This document shows, piece after piece, positions 44,816 through 53,606 of a stretch of 64,000 bases of DNA. The stretch is taken from NCBI GenBank assembly GCA_963715625.1, contig OY970260.1, forward strand, positions 1,550,001-1,614,000. The letters run 5' to 3'. Each line of letters starts with the position of its first letter. The first letter of the stretch is position 1. The position numbers and the translations under genes were made by a program. The DNA is from VRUE01 sp963715625. GTDB lineage: Bacteria > Actinomycetota > Thermoleophilia > Solirubrobacterales > 70-9. Under the pieces are notes generated by a model. That model worked only from the letters and a program-made list of their open reading frames with translations, did no database searches and was not told the origin of the DNA.

Positions 44816-45038
44816 GCAGTCCGCAGCCTTCTTGTCAGCGGCTTATTGCGCCACGGTCTAAAGTACCCGGCCGTTCCGAATGCGGGAGCGCAGAGCGGAG
44901 GAGTCCGGTTCTTCCTGCAACGTTTGCACTGCAAGCGGTTCGGCCCGTGATTCTGATAGGAATCTCGCTGGCAGCCGGAACGAAATCAGTCCGAAATGGG
45001 AACTGCTGAGAGCCGATCTACAGAGGAGGCGGCGGTAT
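44816..45038. promoter_or_regulatory. Divergent control region of XRE repressor and RHS gene
   Basis: 223 bases without a convincing gene, noticeably lower in GC than the surroundings. Both promoters must be here; the RHS ribosome-binding site AGAGGAGGCGG stands at 45,021-45,031. No operator repeat was pinned down. Confidence 0.5.
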
Positions 45039-48000
45039 ATGCACAAGACGGGCACGCGGGGATCACGAGGTTCGAAGCCGGGCACGAGGAGCATCCAGGC
45101 GTTTGCAGCCCGCGCAGCTCTCTTCGCCGGAGCTCTCGTTGCTGCTCTCTTGCTTGCTCCGTCGATGGCCTTTGCGACGGCCCTCCCGGCGACGATCACG
45201 GAAAACATGACGCTTACGGCCGCCGGCAACCCCTATACCGGCAGCCCGACGATCGAATCCGGCGTGACCCTCAAAGCCGAACCTGGGGTCAAATTCAACG
45301 TCGGCAAAACGATCGTCAAAGGAACGCTGAAAGCGGAAGGCACCACCGAATCGCCTGTCGTCTTCACCACGGCGGCCAAAGAACCCAAACCCGGCGGGTG
45401 GAGCTACATCAAGTTCGAACCTGGTAGCGGCGCCTCGGTCCTCGATCATGCGGAAGTCAACTACGGCGCCTCCGGTGAAATCGGCGTCCTCGAAATCTAC
45501 GGCTCCTCACCACAGGTCACGCACACGACCCTGCGCGAAAACGAATCCTCGGCGATCAAGGTCCACGGCGGCAGCCCGGAAATCGCCTATGACACCTTCA
45601 TCCACAACGGCCATTACTACCTCGGCCGCGACACCGTCACCTACAGCCTGAACGCGACGGAACCCGGCGAAGTCAACTTCCACGACAATACGATCACCGG
45701 GAGCGGCGGCGGCGGCCTCAGCGTCTCCGATTCAGTGGCCGGCGAAGTCAACGTCAACAACAACACCGTCGAAGGCAGCAGCGGGTATGGCATTTCCGTG
45801 TCGCACACGCCTGCGTCAGGAGCAGTCGGGAGCATGGGCGGAAACGTCTTGGTCAAAAACGGCGGCGAATACGCGCTCTCTTACTCCGGGACCAACATCC
45901 CGAACAACATCACCGAAAACACGCTCAAAGAAAACAGCAACAACTGGATCAAGGTTTCAGGGACCGTCGCCTATAGCTCGACGTGGGGCAACGGAGGTGG
46001 CCCGGTCAAGCTCGGGGAAGTGACCATCGCCAAAGAAGCGACGCTGACGATCAGCCCTGGGGTGACCTTCTATCCGGGCAAGATCATCGTCAAAGGAACG
46101 CTGAAAGCAGAAGGAACCTCCAAAGAACCCATCATTTTCACGTCCAGCGCCAAAGAACCCAAACCCGGCGCTTGGAACTACATCAAGTTCGAACCGGGCA
46201 GTGGTGCTTCGGTGCTCGACTACACCGAAATCAACTACGGCGCCTCCGGCGAAGTCGGTGCTTTGGAAATCTGGGGCGTCTCGCCCAAAATCACCCACAG
46301 CACGTTTCGCGAAAACGAATCCTCGGCGATCAAGGTCCACGGCGGCAGCCCGGAAATCGCCTATGACACCTTCATCCACAACGGCCATTACTACCTCGGC
46401 CGCGACACCGTCACCTACAGCCTGAACGCGACGGAACCCGGCGAAGTCAACTTCCACGACAACGCAATTTCCGGAAGCGGTGGTGGCGGCCTTGGTGTCT
46501 CCGACTCCGTTGCAGGCGAAGTCAACGTCAACAACAACTTGGTCGAAGGCAGTGGTGGATATGGTATTTCCGTTTCGCACACGCCCGCGTCGGGAGCGGC
46601 CGGCAGCATGGGCGGCAACGTCCTAATCAAAAACGGCGGCGAACAAGCCCTCTCTTACTCCGGGACCAACATCCCGAACAACATCACCGAAAACACGCTC
46701 AAAGAAAACAGCAACAACATACTTAAGGTCTCGGGCACTGTTGCTCAGTCGTCCACTTGGGGCAAAGGCGCCGGGGCGGTCAAGCTGGGCGAAGTAACCA
46801 TCGCCAAAGAAGTGACGTTGACGATCAAACCAGGCGTGGTGTTTTATCCCGGCAAAATCATCGCCAAAGGCACGTTGAAGGCGGAAGGCACCGCCGAAGA
46901 ACCGATCGTTTTCACGTCAAGGGCCAAAGAACCCAAACCCGGCGCCTGGAACTACATCAAGTTTGAACCGACCAGCGGCGCCTCGGTGCTCGACTATGCC
47001 GAAGTCAACTACGGCGCGTCCGGCGAAGTCGGCGCTCTTGAAATCTGGGGTGCCTCCCCTCAAATCACGCACACCCTGTTCCGCGAAAATGAATCCTCCG
47101 CGATCAAGGTCCACGGTGGCAGCCCCGAAATCGCCCACGACATCTTCATTCACAACGGCCACTACTACCTCGGGCGAACGACCCTGAGCTATAGCGGGAC
47201 TGTCTCAGAACCCGGCGAAGTCAACATCCACGACAACATCGTCGAAGGCAGCGGTGGGGCGGGAATCTCGGTGTCGAACACCTCGGCGGTTGGCGCCGGA
47301 GGAGTCCTCGCCGGCAACCTCGTGATTGGGAGCGGCGGCACGGGCCTCACCTATTCCGGGAACGACATCCCGGGGGACATCACCGAAAACACGCTCATCG
47401 CGAACTCCAACAACTACATCGGCATCTCCGGAACCGTTGCGCACTCCTCAACCTGGAAAAAAGGCGGCACGATCGTCCAGGGCACCGGGGAAGTGACGAT
47501 CGCCTCTGGCGTGACGCTCACCGTCAAACCCGGCGTGATCTTCCTGCCGAACAAGATCGTCGTCAAAGGAACGCTCAATACCGAAGGCACTAGCTCGGAA
47601 CCAGTCGTCTTCACCGGAGTCAATGAAAAAAACACCGGCGAATGGAGCTACATCAAATTCGAACCCGGCAGCGGCGAATCGGTCCTAGACCACACCGAAA
47701 TCGCCTATGGCGGCTCCGGCAGCGGCGTCGGCATGATCGAAGCCAAGGGATCTCACCCGACGATCACCAACTCGACCATTCGGAAGTCGAAAAATTACGG
47801 GATCAAGGTCACCGAATCAGGCTCCCCACGGATCGAATGGGATCGGTTCCGCAGCAACACCAACGGCCTTTCGTACAGCGGCACCGGGAACCTCTCGGCC
47901 CCCAATAACGACTGGAACTGCGCGAGTGGCCCCAAGCCGGCCGGCTGCGGAGACTCGGTGACGACGAACGTGAGCTGGAAACCCGCCGTCGAATTGCCAG

Positions 48001-51000
48001 AACTGGCCGGTCACTGTCGCGGCAAGGAATCTCAATGCGGCGAAGGCGCCGATCCGGTCAGCCTCGCCACGGGCCAGCTCGCCTACTCCCACCAGGACCT
48101 TCTGCTGACCAACAAGAGCGAAATGCCGCTCGAATTCGCCCGCGCCTATAGCTCCGGCGGCACTACGGACACCGGCCTTGGACCGGGTTGGTCCCAGACG
48201 GGGCTGGCGAGCGCGATGGAACTGGCATTCGGAGAAGTCCTCATCGTGCGCCAGGACGGCCGCCAGGACATCTTCGAAAAAACCGAAAGTGGCTACAAAG
48301 CGCCTTCGGGCGTGACCGACACCCTCGCCAAGGTCGAAGGCGCCTTCCAGCTAACGACCCTCCAAGGCACCGTTTACCGCTTCGACTCAAGCGGCCGCAT
48401 CGCCTCGATCACTGATAGCCACGGCCTCAAAACGACCTATGCCTACAACTCAGAAGGCCGCTTGGCGACGATCACCGACCCGTCGAGCCAGACGCTGACC
48501 TTCGCCTACAACGGCTCCAACCACATCACGTCGGTCAAAGACTCGACCGGCCGCGAAGTCAAATTTGCCTACTCAGCAGCGGGCGATCTGGAAACCGTCA
48601 CCGACGCCTTGGGCGGAGTGACCAAATACGCCTACGACGCTCAACACCGGATCACGTCGATTACCGATCCGCGTAGCAACGTGATCCTGAAAAACGTCTA
48701 CAACGGCGAAGGCAAGATCACCGAACAGGAAGACGGCCTCGGCCATCTATGGAAACTCGAATACAAACCGAGTGAAACGATCGTCACGGAACCCGAAGGC
48801 GGCAAACGCAAATACGGTTTTGACGGCCAGGATCGCGTCGTATCGGAAACCGACCAGCTCGGCCACACGACGACGACCGCCTATGACGAAGCCGGCAACG
48901 TCCGCGAAGTCATGCAGCCGGGCGGCGCCAAATGGACCCTCGGCCACGATGCGGCCGGCAATCTCACGTCGGTCAAAGACCCCGAAGGCGGGGAACGCGA
49001 ATACGAATACAACGCCCAGAACCGGCCCATTGCCTTCACCGATGCCCGTGGGAACACCTGGAGCTACGAATGGTCCAAAGCAGGGGACCTCGAAAAGATC
49101 GAGGACCCCGAAAGCGGCGAAACGACTTTCACCTACAACGAATCGGGCCAGCCGCTGACGAAGATCGATCCGAACGAACACAAAGCGGAATTCAGCTACG
49201 ACTCGCGCGGCAACGTGCTCAGCGAAACCGATCCGCTGAGCCACAAAACGAGCTTCGAATACAACAGCCGCAACTACCTGATCGCCAAGACTGCGCCGGC
49301 CCTGAAAGCGGAAAAATTTGAACGCGATGCCTACGGCAACCTGCTGGTGCGCACGACGCCCGAAGGCCATACGACCAAATACGCCTACGACAAAAACGGC
49401 CTGCCGACCCAGATAACCGATCCGGGCGAAAACGTCTGGAAAATCGAACGCAACGCAATGGAGCGGCCCACCGTCTACACGGACCCGCTCGAAGGGCAGA
49501 TCAAACTCTCCTATAACGGCGACCTCAAGCAGACCAAAGTCGTCAATCGCCGGGGCAAGGAAACGACCTACGCCTACGACCTCGCCAACCAGCTCATTGA
49601 AGTCAATCGCCCCGAAGGCGAAGACTCGAGCTTCGGCTACGACGCCCGCGGCAACCGCACCAGCATCATTGATCCCCGCGAACATGAAACGACCTACGAA
49701 TACGACCTCCTGAACCGAATGACGAAGGCCAGCGAGCCGCTCAGTGTCACGACCGAATATGGATACGACGCAAACGGCGACCTCGCCTCGGTCAAAGACC
49801 CGCGCGGCAATACGACCGAATACAGCTACGACAAACTCGGTCGCCTCGTAGAAGTCGCCCAGCCGCTTGAAAAGGCAACCACCTACAGCTACGACGCCGC
49901 CAGCAATCCGCTTACGAAGTCCACGGCCACCGGGACGCTTGCATTCGCCTACGATGCCGCTAACCGCCTGACGGAAGTGAGCGAAGGCGAATCGACGCTG
50001 CGCTCCTACGGCTACGACGCCGCCAACCGCACGACCAGTGCAACTGACACGCAGGGCGACAAAATCGAAGTCGGCTACAACGAAGAGGGACACGTCAGCT
50101 CGATCAACGACGGCCGCGGCCAATCGCTGACCCGCAACTACAACTCGCGCGGGCTGCTGACCAAACAGGTCAACGGCCGTGGCACGCTCGAATACGGCTA
50201 CGACAAACTCGACCGCCTAACCTCGCTGACCGACCCACAGGGCAAAGCCCTCGGATTTGGCTATGACCCGGAGGGCGACCTGACTGAAGTAACTCGCCCC
50301 AACGGCGTCACCACGACCAACGTCTACAACGATGCGGGGCGCTTGGCTGAAACCGCTTCGACCGAAGGCGGCGAACCGCCAACGACGCTCGAATCGCTCG
50401 AATACGGATACGACGCCGCCGGCAACGTGACCAGCAAAGTCGATCAGCGTCTCGAACAGGAAACCACCTACGCATACGACGCGCTCAACCGCCTTTCCGA
50501 ATTCAACCCATCCGGCGAAGGAGCGACCAGCTACGGCTACGACAAAGCGGGGAACCGCACCGAAGCCGGCGGCACGACCTACAGCTTCAACGCGCTCAAC
50601 CAGCTCACCGAAGCCTCGGACGGCACCACGTACAGCTACGACGGCGCTGGGCGGATGATCGACAAAGTCAAAGGTTCCGAAGAAACGAGCTACGCCTGGG
50701 AACCGCTAGACCATCTGGCCAAAGTCGAAGGATCGAGCGAAACCGCAAGCTACGCTTATGACGCTTTGGGACGCCTTAGCGAACGCACAAGTGAATCGGG
50801 CACCCAGGTCGCGCACTACGGCGACCTCACCGACATGCCGACCTATGACGCCAACGGAGAAGGGAAAACCGTCACCAGCTATGTGCAAGGAGCACATGGG
50901 CTTGTCGAGCAGCGCTCCGGTGAAGCGACCGCATCCCCGCTTGCCGACGCTCACGGCGACATCACCGCGATCACCGGCCCGGCTGGTGGTGTGGAATCCC

Positions 51001-51707
51001 GGCAAAGCTACGATCCTTGGGGCGCGCAGCTTTCGGGTCCGACGCTCGAAATGGGATATCTTGGTGCGCAAGAGCGCCGCGCTGATTCGGTGTCGCTTAT
51101 TCAAATGGGGGCTCGTTCCTACGACCCAGCGCTTGGCAGCTTCATCACGGAAGACCCGATGTTGACCACGATCGGGGCCGCACAGATCAGCAACCGCTAC
51201 GCATACGCTGCCGATCGCACGCCAAATCTCACCGATCTGACCGGAAGGTACCCCTTCGAAAGCGTGGTAAATGGAGCGAAGGAAATGGTCGAATCATGGG
51301 CAGAAGACCCGCTGAATTTCGGCGACCCTAGGGAGTTGGTTACGGCTGCACAGGAATACTGGGTGCAAAGCGAAAGCCCACTTTCCTATCCTGCGGGTTC
51401 CCTGGTCAGCATCATCGACCTCGCGGTAAATCCGAGTCGTCTCGACGACTACATGAAGTACAACCATCTGCCCGGTAAGCAGCTCCTCGAAGACTGCTAC
51501 AACGGCGGCCATCCGGCACGCACGATCGGCGGTATTACGGGCGCCACCGGGGGCTTCATACGAGGAACCGCCTCGGCAATAGGGGATCTAGGAGCTCGCG
51601 GCGTCGGGGTTGGAGTGGTCAGCGGAGCGGCCGGCTCGGGAATCGGAGCAACCGTCGGCACCCTCGGCGGCTGCGGAGTCGGCGTTATTGCGGGATTGGT
51701 TGGATAA
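45039..51707 (+). CDS. Secreted beta-helix/RHS-repeat polymorphic-toxin-like protein
   Basis: About 2,222 residues from ATG 45039 (RBS AGAGGAGG); upstream in-frame codons lack a site. A signal or anchor helix (ALFAGALVAALLLAPSMAFA) is followed by a right-handed beta-helix region made of four repeats of about 240-260 residues (AKEPKPGxWxYIKFEPGSGA, SAIKVHGGSPEIAYDTFIHN). Next is a DUF6531-like start (ADPVSLATGQLAYSHQDLLL), more than 25 YD repeats and the RHS core (VSLIQMGARSYDPALGSFIT). The last 150 residues are unique, ending in a Gly/Ala-rich membrane-prone segment. Such proteins form a cocoon that delivers a C-terminal toxin; here toxicity is inference. Glu is written almost only as GAA, unlike other genes. 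Confidence 0.9.
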   Translation: MHKTGTRGSRGSKPGTRSIQAFAARAALFAGALVAALLLAPSMAFATALPATITENMTLTAAGNPYTGSPTIESGVTLKAEPGVKFNVGKTIVKGTLKAEGTTESPVVFTTAAKEPKPGGWSYIKFEPGSGASVLDHAEVNYGASGEIGVLEIYGSSPQVTHTTLRENESSAIKVHGGSPEIAYDTFIHNGHYYLGRDTVTYSLNATEPGEVNFHDNTITGSGGGGLSVSDSVAGEVNVNNNTVEGSSGYGISVSHTPASGAVGSMGGNVLVKNGGEYALSYSGTNIPNNITENTLKENSNNWIKVSGTVAYSSTWGNGGGPVKLGEVTIAKEATLTISPGVTFYPGKIIVKGTLKAEGTSKEPIIFTSSAKEPKPGAWNYIKFEPGSGASVLDYTEINYGASGEVGALEIWGVSPKITHSTFRENESSAIKVHGGSPEIAYDTFIHNGHYYLGRDTVTYSLNATEPGEVNFHDNAISGSGGGGLGVSDSVAGEVNVNNNLVEGSGGYGISVSHTPASGAAGSMGGNVLIKNGGEQALSYSGTNIPNNITENTLKENSNNILKVSGTVAQSSTWGKGAGAVKLGEVTIAKEVTLTIKPGVVFYPGKIIAKGTLKAEGTAEEPIVFTSRAKEPKPGAWNYIKFEPTSGASVLDYAEVNYGASGEVGALEIWGASPQITHTLFRENESSAIKVHGGSPEIAHDIFIHNGHYYLGRTTLSYSGTVSEPGEVNIHDNIVEGSGGAGISVSNTSAVGAGGVLAGNLVIGSGGTGLTYSGNDIPGDITENTLIANSNNYIGISGTVAHSSTWKKGGTIVQGTGEVTIASGVTLTVKPGVIFLPNKIVVKGTLNTEGTSSEPVVFTGVNEKNTGEWSYIKFEPGSGESVLDHTEIAYGGSGSGVGMIEAKGSHPTITNSTIRKSKNYGIKVTESGSPRIEWDRFRSNTNGLSYSGTGNLSAPNNDWNCASGPKPAGCGDSVTTNVSWKPAVELPELAGHCRGKESQCGEGADPVSLATGQLAYSHQDLLLTNKSEMPLEFARAYSSGGTTDTGLGPGWSQTGLASAMELAFGEVLIVRQDGRQDIFEKTESGYKAPSGVTDTLAKVEGAFQLTTLQGTVYRFDSSGRIASITDSHGLKTTYAYNSEGRLATITDPSSQTLTFAYNGSNHITSVKDSTGREVKFAYSAAGDLETVTDALGGVTKYAYDAQHRITSITDPRSNVILKNVYNGEGKITEQEDGLGHLWKLEYKPSETIVTEPEGGKRKYGFDGQDRVVSETDQLGHTTTTAYDEAGNVREVMQPGGAKWTLGHDAAGNLTSVKDPEGGEREYEYNAQNRPIAFTDARGNTWSYEWSKAGDLEKIEDPESGETTFTYNESGQPLTKIDPNEHKAEFSYDSRGNVLSETDPLSHKTSFEYNSRNYLIAKTAPALKAEKFERDAYGNLLVRTTPEGHTTKYAYDKNGLPTQITDPGENVWKIERNAMERPTVYTDPLEGQIKLSYNGDLKQTKVVNRRGKETTYAYDLANQLIEVNRPEGEDSSFGYDARGNRTSIIDPREHETTYEYDLLNRMTKASEPLSVTTEYGYDANGDLASVKDPRGNTTEYSYDKLGRLVEVAQPLEKATTYSYDAASNPLTKSTATGTLAFAYDAANRLTEVSEGESTLRSYGYDAANRTTSATDTQGDKIEVGYNEEGHVSSINDGRGQSLTRNYNSRGLLTKQVNGRGTLEYGYDKLDRLTSLTDPQGKALGFGYDPEGDLTEVTRPNGVTTTNVYNDAGRLAETASTEGGEPPTTLESLEYGYDAAGNVTSKVDQRLEQETTYAYDALNRLSEFNPSGEGATSYGYDKAGNRTEAGGTTYSFNALNQLTEASDGTTYSYDGAGRMIDKVKGSEETSYAWEPLDHLAKVEGSSETASYAYDALGRLSERTSESGTQVAHYGDLTDMPTYDANGEGKTVTSYVQGAHGLVEQRSGEATASPLADAHGDITAITGPAGGVESRQSYDPWGAQLSGPTLEMGYLGAQERRADSVSLIQMGARSYDPALGSFITEDPMLTTIGAAQISNRYAYAADRTPNLTDLTGRYPFESVVNGAKEMVESWAEDPLNFGDPRELVTAAQEYWVQSESPLSYPAGSLVSIIDLAVNPSRLDDYMKYNHLPGKQLLEDCYNGGHPARTIGGITGATGGFIRGTASAIGDLGARGVGVGVVSGAAGSGIGATVGTLGGCGVGVIAGLVG
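45300..47750 (+). repeat. Four tandem repeats of about 775, 773 and 700 bases in the RHS gene
   Basis: Unit landmarks (GTCAAAGGAACGCTGAAAGC or close variants) occur near 45,316, 46,089, 46,862 and 47,567. Units 1 and 2 share a stretch of over 140 bases (45,547 and 46,320 onward) with no differences seen, implying recent duplication or conversion; units 3 and 4 have diverged. Confidence 0.85.
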
Positions 51708-51733
51708 CTCTTCGATTCGACGGAGGCAATTGC

Positions 51734-52300
51734 ATGGCAGAGATCGAACTGACAAGGCCATCCGGGTATCGAGTCGATGGTGGGCGAGAGTACCGCGTGG
51801 ATATCGACGGCCAGAGGGTCGGAAGCATCAAAATTGGCGAAACCAAAGTGTTCACCCTCCCGCCAGGTCAGCACGAGGTGCAGCTCAAGCAGGATTGGGC
51901 CTCAAGCGAAAAGCTGCGAGTTGACCTTGGCGATAATGATCGAGCGCAGTTTGTGTGCGCTCCCCGGATCAAGCAGAATGACGAAACCATAATGGTTGGC
52001 GTCCGGGCTATTTACTGGACGACCTTTGGTTGCAGACGCTATATCGACCTTCGCCCAGGTAACGAAATCGCTGCGGAGGATGAGCCAAAGCGTGGACTGC
52101 TTAGCTTGACTGGACCTAAGCTCTTTGGGATCGCCCTTGCGATTGGCATCGCCTATTGGGTGTTGACGGGACAAAGCATCGTGGTCTTGGGGGTTGTAGT
52201 AGCTGCAATGGCTTTTGTGGCTTCAGGTCTCGTCGGCAGAGGGATAGGCAAGGGGGCTGGTCATATCAGCAGGGAAGCCCAGAAGCGCCGAGGGAGCTAG
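51734..52300 (+). CDS. Small membrane protein behind the RHS gene, candidate immunity protein
   Basis: A 188-residue protein: N-terminal soluble beta-rich part (YRVDGGREYRVDIDGQRVGS ... TLPPGQHEVQLKQ), then two membrane helices (LFGIALAIGIAYWVLTG and SIVVLGVVVAAMAFVASGLV). It begins 26 bases after the RHS stop with GGAGG upstream. The position directly behind a polymorphic-toxin-like gene is where immunity genes sit, and membrane localisation would suit a membrane-active toxin end. No family recognised. Confidence 0.75.
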   Translation: MAEIELTRPSGYRVDGGREYRVDIDGQRVGSIKIGETKVFTLPPGQHEVQLKQDWASSEKLRVDLGDNDRAQFVCAPRIKQNDETIMVGVRAIYWTTFGCRRYIDLRPGNEIAAEDEPKRGLLSLTGPKLFGIALAIGIAYWVLTGQSIVVLGVVVAAMAFVASGLVGRGIGKGAGHISREAQKRRGS

Positions 52301-52515
52301 CGAGCAGGCTCGCCGGGCCGTCGAACTCTCTTCGGGGTAAGGTCGGCCCGCTCGGCCCGCAAGAACCCCCTTCCCTCGCTGCGCGCCGGCTTTTGCCATC
52401 GCACCTAAGGCGATAAATCTCGGCCGCAGCGCGCGCAGCCGGGTCAGAGGCCCCTTCTCGGGTGCTCGGCGGCCAGCGTCAACCTCCCAACCTCGGGATT
52501 GACCTACCGAAAAAT

Positions 52516-52525
52516 GGGTATACCC
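52516..52525. promoter_or_regulatory. Perfect palindrome GGGTATACCC before the sigma-like gene
   Basis: A 10-bp perfect palindrome ending one base before ATG 52527, in the sequence AAAATGGGTATACCCTATGA. It could be an operator overlapping a -10 region if translation really starts further in (ATG 52554 or GTG 52575, the latter preceded by CTGGAGG). Confidence 0.45.
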
Positions 52526-52526
52526 T

Positions 52527-53606
52527 ATGAACGTCGGAGCCAAGGTGGCTCCAATGTCGCGTCTGGAGGCGTCCGTGAGCAGCACAGCGCCAGCAATCCA
52601 GGGGTCCAATTTCGACCCTTCCTCCCCTGTTGTAGTGATGGACTACGACACGGCCACAACAGACGGCGCAGCCGCCCTGCTCAAGAGCTACGTCAGCGGC
52701 GAGCGCGGGCGAGCCCTCCGCGTCCAGCTCGCCGCCCGGCATCCCGCGTGCTCCGACGACGAAATCGAGGATGCCGTGCAGGCCGCCTGTCAGTGCTTCC
52801 TGGACGAAGCCGACGACATCTCGGAGCCCGGCAAGGCATATGCCTGGCTGCGCACCGCAGCCCATCGAATCCTCGGCCATGACGCCGATCGACAGCACCG
52901 CGAGGTTCCGACCGACCCCGCCGTCGGCGGTCGCCTGGAGAGCGTTGCGATCGACGAGACCGGCCCGGTCGAGGAGCTGATCGCCCTCGAAGACGACGCA
53001 GACCTCGACGCCCTGGTTCGCGTGGTCACCACCTCCCTGTCCGAGCGGAGGCGTGACGTGCTTGCCCTCTACGGCGCGGGGCTCGGGCGCACGGAGATCG
53101 CCGAACGCCTCGGATTGCCGGAGCGAACGGTCAAGCGCGATATTCGTGAGATTGTCGACCGGGCGCGGTCGGTCGTGACCCGACTCGCCGGCGGCGGCTG
53201 TCAGCGCGGCGAGCCACTCGTGGTCCGCCTCGTCTGCGGCATCTCTACGCCGGACGAGTCCGCGCAGGCGCGCGAGCACCTTGCCCGCTGCGGTCGCTGC
53301 GAGGTGTTCTGCGAGAGGCTGTCCGCCTGGCGGGAGAAGGCAGGGGCGATGTTGCCCGCTCCCGTTGCCGAAGGCGCCAGCCCTGGGGTGCTCGGGCGAC
53401 TGGCCCACAAGACCGCGGACGGGTTCTCGATCGCGTCGAGCGATACGCGGTCTGCTCGACGCTCCCGCGAGCGCGGTGCGCCTGAGGCTCGATGCCGACC
53501 CGGCCGGGAAGCTCCGCTACGGCGTGGAGGTGCCCGCCCATGCTCGCGGAGCGCTGCGCGCGGCGATCGCCGCCTACCACGGCGTAGAGCTGCGGCCCGT
53601 ACCTGA
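52527..53606 (+). CDS. Sigma-70-like regulator with C-terminal zinc motif
   Basis: Up to 359 residues. A region-2-like part (DEIEDAVQAACQCFLDEADD ... AYAWLRTAAHRILG), a region-4 HTH (LSERRRDVLALYGAGLGRTEIAERLGLPERT) and a zinc-binding HLARCGRCEVFCERL are visible. After residue about 290 the composition turns to an Arg-rich pattern typical of a wrong frame, while the overlapping ATPase frame becomes protein-like, so the functional end may be near 53,400 or a frameshift may be present. Probably controls the transfer genes that follow. Confidence 0.72.
   Translation: MNVGAKVAPMSRLEASVSSTAPAIQGSNFDPSSPVVVMDYDTATTDGAAALLKSYVSGERGRALRVQLAARHPACSDDEIEDAVQAACQCFLDEADDISEPGKAYAWLRTAAHRILGHDADRQHREVPTDPAVGGRLESVAIDETGPVEELIALEDDADLDALVRVVTTSLSERRRDVLALYGAGLGRTEIAERLGLPERTVKRDIREIVDRARSVVTRLAGGGCQRGEPLVVRLVCGISTPDESAQAREHLARCGRCEVFCERLSAWREKAGAMLPAPVAEGASPGVLGRLAHKTADGFSIASSDTRSARRSRERGAPEARCRPGREAPLRRGGARPCSRSAARGDRRLPRRRAAART

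Noticed and set aside
45300..47750. CRISPR-like or assembly-artefact interpretation of the repeats
   Set aside because: Units are about 700-775 bases, in frame, and diverge in a protein-like way; they are coding tandem repeats. No CRISPR array was seen anywhere.
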